Source: Chloroflexota bacterium
Lineage (GTDB): Bacteria; Chloroflexota; Dehalococcoidia; Lucifugimonadales; Lucifugimonadaceae
NCBI GenBank assembly: GCA_030831265.1
Contig: JAURLM010000015.1
Span: 1 to 9,582, forward strand
DNA length: 9,582 nucleotides
Direction: 5' to 3'
This document shows positions 4,619 to 9,582 of the stretch, one piece after another; within the stretch, counting starts at the first letter, position 1; every line of letters begins with the position of its first letter. Position numbers and translations under genes: made by a program. Under the pieces are notes generated by a model. That model worked only from the letters and a program-made list of their open reading frames with translations, searched no databases and was not told the DNA's origin.

Positions 4619-5716
4619 CTACCTGAACTTCCCGCGCCCAGCTATCCGGGCAACGGTTTCCAGCTTGCCGTTCCGCACGCAGAAATACTGGTCGTGCATG
4701 TTGATAGTCGTGTCACCGTGCATCGCACGCAGGTGAACTTTGTCACCAACTTTGAGTTTCGTCGCTTCACCGGACAGGATGAGCTTCAAGTGCTCTTCAG
4801 ACGGCTTCGAAACCTCAGCACCTTCAAGCCCAACGACATACGGCAGACCGCGGTCGATGCTAATCGACTTCAGCCCACAGTCCAGAATCGCCCTGTTGCC
4901 GGTGCGAGAAATCACAGTTGCCATCAGTGTCATCGCAGCGTCGAAGTCATTGAAAACTTCAAGGTAGTCACCGTCCATGAAGATGTAGCTGCCGGGCTGT
5001 ATTTCCGTTATGCCGTCAAGCTTGCCTGTGATGTTGTACGTGCCTGAACCAGCAGCGGAAACGATGTTCACCGGGATGCCAGCCTTCCGCACAGAGTCAG
5101 CAGCCCCCAGCAGTTTGCCCATCGCACGCAGGGCTTCTGTCTTGCGTTCCTCAAAGTCCCGCGCTGCAACGGTGTGACCTTCGTAACCCATCAGACCGTC
5201 GAAACGTAGACCGGGAGCACTAACAATGGCTTTCGCAAGCGCAGGCGCGTCTTCAGCTTCTACTCCACATCGATCCATGCCAACATTGACTTCGATCAGG
5301 ATGCCAAGTTCTACCCCGGCACCAACCGCCGCACGAGAAAGATTTGCGACATTCGCTTCACTATCGACCGCCACGATGGTCTTCGTCGTCGCCGCTACGG
5401 ACATCAACCGGCTAATCTTGCGCGGGGTAACAACCTGGTTCGGAATAAGAATTTCCGGCACACCAGCTGCCGCCATCTCCTCAGCTTCGGCAACCTTTGC
5501 ACAGCAGATGCCGATGGCACCGGCGTTCAACTGCTTCCATGCCCAGTAAGGACTCTTATTGGTCTTGGTGTGTGGACGAACGCTAATCCCGTTTTCGTTG
5601 GCAAACGCCTGCATTCGGCGAATGTTCTCTTCAGCAACATCAAGGTCAATGACGATGGCAGGTGTGTCGAGTTCTTCGACGGGCGTGCCGGGCAGCGGCA
5701 ACCATTCGTTGGTCAA
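4619..5716 (-). CDS. D-threonine aldolase-like, DSD1-family PLP enzyme
   Basis: This is a 365-aa cytoplasmic enzyme of the alanine-racemase-like (fold III) PLP superfamily, with an N-terminal barrel and a C-terminal beta domain. RPHTKTNKS (47-55) matches the family's RPHxKT motif, so K51 is the likely Schiff-base lysine. IEVNVGMDRCG (about 151-161) and the glycine-rich VSAAGSGT (about 217-224) are usual cofactor-site segments. Near the C-terminus, H333-G-D335 occupies the metal site. D-serine dehydratases have His-x-Cys for zinc here, while D-threonine aldolases and beta-hydroxyaspartate aldolases have His-x-Asp. The aldolase reading, cleaving a D-3-hydroxy amino acid to glycine and an aldehyde, is therefore preferred, though the substrate remains uncertain. 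The start is TTG 5716-5714, with AGGAG 7 bases upstream. The small amber-interrupted membrane ORF follows 17 bases downstream, and the ATPase gene is divergent. Confidence 0.87.
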   Translation of the reverse strand: MTNEWLPLPGTPVEELDTPAIVIDLDVAEENIRRMQAFANENGISVRPHTKTNKSPYWAWKQLNAGAIGICCAKVAEAEEMAAAGVPEILIPNQVVTPRKISRLMSVAATTKTIVAVDSEANVANLSRAAVGAGVELGILIEVNVGMDRCGVEAEDAPALAKAIVSAPGLRFDGLMGYEGHTVAARDFEERKTEALRAMGKLLGAADSVRKAGIPVNIVSAAGSGTYNITGKLDGITEIQPGSYIFMDGDYLEVFNDFDAAMTLMATVISRTGNRAILDCGLKSISIDRGLPYVVGLEGAEVSKPSEEHLKLILSGEATKLKVGDKVHLRAMHGDTTINMHDQYFCVRNGKLETVARIAGRGKFR

Positions 5717-5905
5717 CTGAAAACTCCTGAGTAGAAATCTGGCTGGTTACGTGTTGACAAATACGAGGAATTTCCACCTCGGTAAGTGACTGGTGAAGCT
5801 TAACTCAACAAGCACACGAACGTCGGCCTTCTCAATGTTGCGCAACGGTCTTCACATAACGATTCTCATGACGTACACGTGCATATCACGGTCGTTTCGT
5901 GCGTA

Positions 5906-5935
5906 TTGAACGCATTCATCTAGGATGTTTGTAAC
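5906..5935 (+). promoter_or_regulatory. Candidate promoter of the P-type ATPase gene
   Basis: TTGAAC (5906-5911) and TGTAAC (5930-5935), spaced by 18 bases, give modest matches to -35 and -10 hexamers. Transcription would start near 5942, about 47 bases before the ATG. The rest of the 272-base divergent region (5717-5988) holds the aldolase ribosome binding site and short palindromes (GGAATTTCC at 5768-5776; GAATTC/TTCGAA near 5944), but no gene I can support. Confidence 0.3.
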
Positions 5936-5988
5936 GGTAGCTCGAATTCGAATCTGCAATCGCGATTACGGGTCTTAACAGGGCAACG

Positions 5989-8712
5989 ATGACCAGCAAC
6001 CCGCAACAATACGGCCAGCCTGGTGTTGATGAAAAACCCTGGCACACGTTGAGCGTTAATGAAACGCTCACCAAACTTGCTACTACTCCTCGCGGTTTGA
6101 CTGCCGCCGAGGCTGATGAGCGGCGTGCCAGGTACGGGCCCAACTCGATACCAGTTCGCAGGGGACCCGGCATCTTCAAGCTGATCCTTCGCCAGTTTCA
6201 GAACCCGCTTATCTATGTCCTGCTCATAGCGGGAGCCGTTTCCATTGCTGTAAACGAGGTCATTGATGCAGCGTTCATCTTTGGCGTTCTAAGCCTGAAC
6301 GCAGCCGTCGGCGCATTCCAGGAATGGCAGGCGGAAACCGGTGCTCGTGCGCTACAAGCAGCAGTAAAGGTGCGAGCAACCGTGCGCCGTGGCGGAGTTC
6401 TTGAGGAACTTGATGCGGCAGAACTTGTTCCGGGCGATGTTGTGCTGTTGGAGTCCGGTAACGCCACCCCTGCTGACCTGCACCTGATCTCATGCATTGA
6501 GCTACAGGTCGATGAGTCGATCCTCACCGGCGAGTCCGAACCAGTGCGGAAAAACCCTGACGCAGTTCTTCCCGGGATTACCCCTGTCGGGGATCGCAGC
6601 AACATGCTGCACGCGGGCAGCAGTGTGTTCAGCGGCCGTGCCTCCGCCGTGGTCGCGTCTACCGGGGCGCACACCCAGCTTGGACGTATAGCGAAGTCGC
6701 TATCGACGCAATCTGCTCAACCACCGTTAATCGCGCGTATGAAGAAGTTCACAACGCGCCTAGCGCTGTATCTGACACTGCTCATCTTCGTCCTGGGAGC
6801 CGCACAGTTTGCCCGCGGCAGTGAAGTAGGCGAGGTGTTCTTGCTGGCAGTGGCGCTTGCAGTCTCAGCCATTCCGGAAGGTTTACCGGTAGGAGTGACC
6901 ATTGCCCTCTCGATCGCCTCGCGCAGGATGGCGCGGCGCAATGTGATTGTGCGATTGCTGCCAGCAGTCGAAGGACTTGGCGCTTGCACGGTTATCGCCA
7001 CTGACAAGACCGGTACGCTCACGGTAAACCGCATGACCGTCAAGCGTCTCGTACTCCCCGACGGATACGAAGTGGAAGTGACCGGCGAGGGACTTGAGCT
7101 ATCGGGCAGGCTTCAACGCCAGACGGGAGAAATTGCGCTTACGGAACAGGCATTGTTCATGCGCATGGCAAGAGCGGGTGTGCTCTGTAATGAATCACAG
7201 ATACGAATTGTTGACGGTGAAGTTTCAGCAATCGGTGACACCGTCGATGCAGCGTTCCTTGTGCTCGGAGAAAAGCTCGGCATGGCGAAAGTCGCGCTGG
7301 AGGACAACGCTGTACGGGTAGACATGATCCCGTACGAATCGGCACGTAAGTACGCAGCCAGTTTCAATCGTGTCGACGGCATGGTTGAAGTCTCAGTCAA
7401 GGGTGCGGTCGAATTAGTTCTTGGTATGTGCGACACGGCAGATCGACCAGCCATCACGGAGCAGGCACTAAAACTTGCACGAAGTGGTTTCCGAGTTCTT
7501 GCCCTTGCCAGTGGACGGGTCCAACCGACTGCCGACAACACTCACGCGACGGAAGATCCGACCGGTCTTCAATTCCTCGGTCTGGTCGGGTTGATCGACC
7601 CTGTTCGCCATGATGTCCCGGAAGCTGTCCAGAAATGCCGCTCCGCAGGTGTCCAGGTAAAGATGGTCACAGGTGACCATCCCGCCACCGCACTGGCAAT
7701 AGCGCGACAACTCGGTATCGCCAATGATGAGTCGGAAGTAATAACCGGCCGTGAGATCGCTGCTGCTGATCCAGAATCTGGTGAATTCCGTGCCCGGCTA
7801 AACGCTGCATCCGTCTACGCTCGGGTTGAACCTGAGCAGAAGATGGCAATCGTGAATTCGCTACAGGCGGAGGGTCATTTCGTGGCGGTCACCGGAGATG
7901 GTGTGAATGACGCGCCCGCGCTTCGTGCTGCGAATATCGGCGTTTCCATGGGCAAGAGCGGAACCGATGTGGCCCGAGACGCGTCTGACCTGATCATTGC
8001 GGATGACAACTTCGCGTCTATCGTCAACGGCATCGAAGAAGGCAGAACGGCCTACGACAACGTCCGCAAAATCGTCTGGCTGCTCCTTGCAACGGCCATG
8101 GGCGAGTTGATGGTGTTCTTGCTTTCGAGTTTGACAGGGTTACCTATTCCGTTGACCGCGGTCCAACTGCTCTGGCTGAATGTTGTGACCGAAGGAATCC
8201 AGGACGTGGCACTTGCGTTTGAGCGTCGTGAGCCCGGCGTGTTGCGTCGTCGCCCGCGCTCGCCGTCAGAACAGATACTTGATCGACGCATGATTGAGCA
8301 GGTTTTGATATCCGGTTCTGTGATGGGGTTTGGCGCGTTCATGGTCTTCTACTGGCTCGTCGAAGTCAGCGGATGGAACGTTATCGCGGCAAGCAATATG
8401 CTGCTACTGGTGATGGTGTTTTACGAAAACATCCACGTTTTCAATGCACGCTCTGAACTACGGTCAGTCTTTCACATCCCATTCTCCGCAAATCCCCTCG
8501 TGGTAGGCAGTGCATTCCTCGCGCAGGCCATTCACATCGGCGCAATGTTTACTCCGGGTCTTCGAGACGTGCTGGACATCGAACCTGTTTCCGCTATGAC
8601 ATGGATCATCGCCTTTGGGGTCTCGCTGTCGGCACTTGCATCGGCAGAGGTATACAAGATGTACCGCAGGCGCATTGATCAGCATGAAAACGCAAAGCAG
8701 CCGACCTGGTAA
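5989..8712 (+). CDS. P-type cation-transporting ATPase, type II (SERCA/PMR1-like)
   Basis: This 907-aa inner-membrane pump couples ATP hydrolysis to cation export or exchange. Its order is normal for type II: an N-terminal cation-ATPase domain (16-60), M1-M2 (74-112), the actuator domain with TGES (180-183), M3-M4 (253-310) with PEGLP (296-300), the phosphorylation site DKTGT with D339, nucleotide-domain KGA (471-473), TGDHP (561-565), the hinge TGDGVND (635-641), then M5-M10 (693-888). Ion-site residues compared with SERCA: E297 in M4, E706 in M5, N731 and T734 in M6, and E813 in M8 are kept, but the M5 asparagine is A703 and the M6 aspartate is E735. Calcium is plausible. Manganese, sodium or a mixed specificity cannot be excluded. 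The ATG at 5989 has only a weak AGGG ribosome site. The gene ends inside a hairpin facing dnaK. Confidence 0.93.
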   Translation: MTSNPQQYGQPGVDEKPWHTLSVNETLTKLATTPRGLTAAEADERRARYGPNSIPVRRGPGIFKLILRQFQNPLIYVLLIAGAVSIAVNEVIDAAFIFGVLSLNAAVGAFQEWQAETGARALQAAVKVRATVRRGGVLEELDAAELVPGDVVLLESGNATPADLHLISCIELQVDESILTGESEPVRKNPDAVLPGITPVGDRSNMLHAGSSVFSGRASAVVASTGAHTQLGRIAKSLSTQSAQPPLIARMKKFTTRLALYLTLLIFVLGAAQFARGSEVGEVFLLAVALAVSAIPEGLPVGVTIALSIASRRMARRNVIVRLLPAVEGLGACTVIATDKTGTLTVNRMTVKRLVLPDGYEVEVTGEGLELSGRLQRQTGEIALTEQALFMRMARAGVLCNESQIRIVDGEVSAIGDTVDAAFLVLGEKLGMAKVALEDNAVRVDMIPYESARKYAASFNRVDGMVEVSVKGAVELVLGMCDTADRPAITEQALKLARSGFRVLALASGRVQPTADNTHATEDPTGLQFLGLVGLIDPVRHDVPEAVQKCRSAGVQVKMVTGDHPATALAIARQLGIANDESEVITGREIAAADPESGEFRARLNAASVYARVEPEQKMAIVNSLQAEGHFVAVTGDGVNDAPALRAANIGVSMGKSGTDVARDASDLIIADDNFASIVNGIEEGRTAYDNVRKIVWLLLATAMGELMVFLLSSLTGLPIPLTAVQLLWLNVVTEGIQDVALAFERREPGVLRRRPRSPSEQILDRRMIEQVLISGSVMGFGAFMVFYWLVEVSGWNVIAASNMLLLVMVFYENIHVFNARSELRSVFHIPFSANPLVVGSAFLAQAIHIGAMFTPGLRDVLDIEPVSAMTWIIAFGVSLSALASAEVYKMYRRRIDQHENAKQPTW

Positions 8713-8729
8713 CTCCAGGCCGGCTGCTT
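8695..8729. terminator. Bidirectional terminator with the stop codon in its loop
   Basis: AAGCAGCCGACCTGG (8695-8709) pairs with CCAGGCCGGCTGCTT (8715-8729), a 15-bp stem with a single mismatch (8704/8720). The 5-base loop TAACT contains the ATPase stop codon TAA. On the plus strand it is followed by the T-rich CTTCGTTGTTT. On the minus strand, after dnaK, it is followed by TGCGTTTTC. It therefore suits termination of both converging genes. Confidence 0.75.
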
Positions 8730-8779
8730 CTTCGTTGTTTATCTGAACAAAAAAGGCTCGTCAGAACACGTTATCCGAA

Positions 8780-9582
8780 TTAAACCTCGCGGAATTCGCC
8801 TTCCACAGTGTCGTCGCCATCATCACCTTCTTCATCCGGTGATGCTGCTCCTGCTGATGCCCCCGCGGCAGACTGTTCGGCCTCATACATTGCCTGGCCA
8901 ATCTGCTGGAGACTGGTCTGCAACTCGGTTGTGGCAGACACAAGAGCCTCGGGATCAATGTTCTCGTCCTTCAACAGGCCTTTCAGCGCGTCGATCTTCG
9001 ACTTGACATCGGACTTGATGTCATCAGAGACCTTTTCGCCATGTTCTTTCAGGATTTTCTCAGCCTGGAAGACGGTGCTTTCAGCGGTGTTATGCGCTTC
9101 CACACCTTCCTTGCGCTTGCGGTCCTCGTCAGCGTGCTCTTCCGCCTCACGCACCAGTCGGTTTACTTCATCCTCAGCAAGGCCAGATCTTCCCGTGATC
9201 GTGATGTGCTGTTCCCTGTTCGTACCCTTGTCCTTCGCACGAACAGTCAGGATTCCGTCAGCATCGAGGTCAAAGGTAACCTCAACCTGTGGTACTCCGC
9301 GCGGCGCAGGCGGAATCCCATCCAGCGTAAAGCGACCGACCGAGATGTTGTCCGGTGCCATTGGGCGTTCGCCCTGCAGGACGTGAATTTCAACACTGGT
9401 CTGCCCGTCCGCGGCGGTCGTGAAGATTTCGGTCTTGGAGGCCGGGATCGTCGTGTTGCGTTCGATCAACGTGGTTTTGACGTGGCCGAGCGTCTCGATA
9501 CCCCATGTCAGCGGCGTAACGTCCAGCAGGAGAACGTCCTTGACCTCACCTTGCAGGACTCCACCCTGGATCGCGGCTCCAA
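8780..9582 (-). CDS. dnaK: Chaperone protein DnaK (Hsp70), C-terminal part
   Basis: The gene enters from beyond base 9582, and its last 267 codons are here, ending at TAA 8782-8780. The fragment starts at the end of the ATPase domain (GAAIQGGVLQGEVKDVLLLD). It runs through the linker (DVTPLTWGIETLG) and the substrate-binding beta sandwich (TTLIERNTTIPASKTEIF; VLQGERPMAPDN; GRFTLDGIPPAPRG; VTFDLDADGILTV), then the helical lid from about SGLAEDEVNRLV. It finishes with an acidic Gly/Ala tail closing in EGEFREV, close to the usual EEVD-like bacterial end. DnaK binds unfolded chains in the cytoplasm and works with DnaJ and GrpE. Neither partner gene follows it: the ATPase gene converges from the other side. 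The upstream operon and its heat-shock control lie outside the window. Confidence 0.97.
   Translation of the reverse strand, partial: GAAIQGGVLQGEVKDVLLLDVTPLTWGIETLGHVKTTLIERNTTIPASKTEIFTTAADGQTSVEIHVLQGERPMAPDNISVGRFTLDGIPPAPRGVPQVEVTFDLDADGILTVRAKDKGTNREQHITITGRSGLAEDEVNRLVREAEEHADEDRKRKEGVEAHNTAESTVFQAEKILKEHGEKVSDDIKSDVKSKIDALKGLLKDENIDPEALVSATTELQTSLQQIGQAMYEAEQSAAGASAGAASPDEEGDDGDDTVEGEFREV

Noticed and set aside
5916..6179. An 87-codon minus-strand frame across the ATPase start
   Set aside because: It covers the conserved N-terminal domain of the ATPase on the other strand, and no ribosome site or motif supports it.
8808..9386. A 192-codon plus-strand frame, rich in serine and alanine
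   Set aside because: It lies wholly opposite unmistakable dnaK coding sequence. Its composition is that of the reverse complement of a codon-biased gene, with no motif.
1..9582. CRISPR array, insertion sequence, integrase or prophage
   Set aside because: No regularly spaced repeats, transposase or integrase motifs, or terminal inverted repeats with target duplications were seen on either strand.

Overview
The window reads as ordinary bacterial chromosome with a GC content somewhat above 50 percent. It has short intergenic gaps, AGGAG-type ribosome binding sites, and TTG and GTG starts alongside ATG. The family mix (PAC2, DUF2267, a DSD1-fold aldolase, a SERCA-like P-type ATPase, DnaK) fits several phyla. 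My best guess is a Chloroflexota/SAR202-like bacterium, but this rests only on general impression and is weak. No transposase, integrase, phage gene, CRISPR array, tRNA or rRNA is visible.

Layout. Bases 1-237 hold the 3' end of an M24 Xaa-Pro aminopeptidase gene. It converges on a PAC2-family gene (244-1164, minus). A divergent intergenic region with an inverted repeat and an extended -10 promoter leads to a D-2-hydroxyacid dehydrogenase (1358-2326, plus). Bases 2327-2875 hold no ordinary gene but much RNA-like structure: an extended -10 promoter, a branched hairpin, a 12-base Shine-Dalgarno match ahead of a 10-codon ORF, a duplicated element able to form competing stems, and a roughly 25-bp hairpin. 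A small predicted membrane protein follows (2876-3184). Next come a DUF2267 gene (3336-3713, minus) and, divergent from it, a Nudix hydrolase (3954-4448, plus). A minus-strand pair follows: a D-threonine-aldolase-like PLP enzyme with a TTG start (4619-5716), then a tiny glycine-zipper membrane protein gene interrupted by one in-frame TAG (4452-4601). Divergent from these is a full-length P-type cation ATPase (5989-8712, plus). It converges on the 3' part of dnaK (8780-9582, minus) across a hairpin that can end transcription in both directions.

How the genes relate. Most look like independent transcription units with housekeeping, stress or metabolic roles. Only the aldolase and the small membrane ORF have operon-like spacing. 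I see no defence or other multi-gene accessory system. The items most worth a second look are the structured RNA at about 2493-2715 and the amber-interrupted small gene at 4452-4601.
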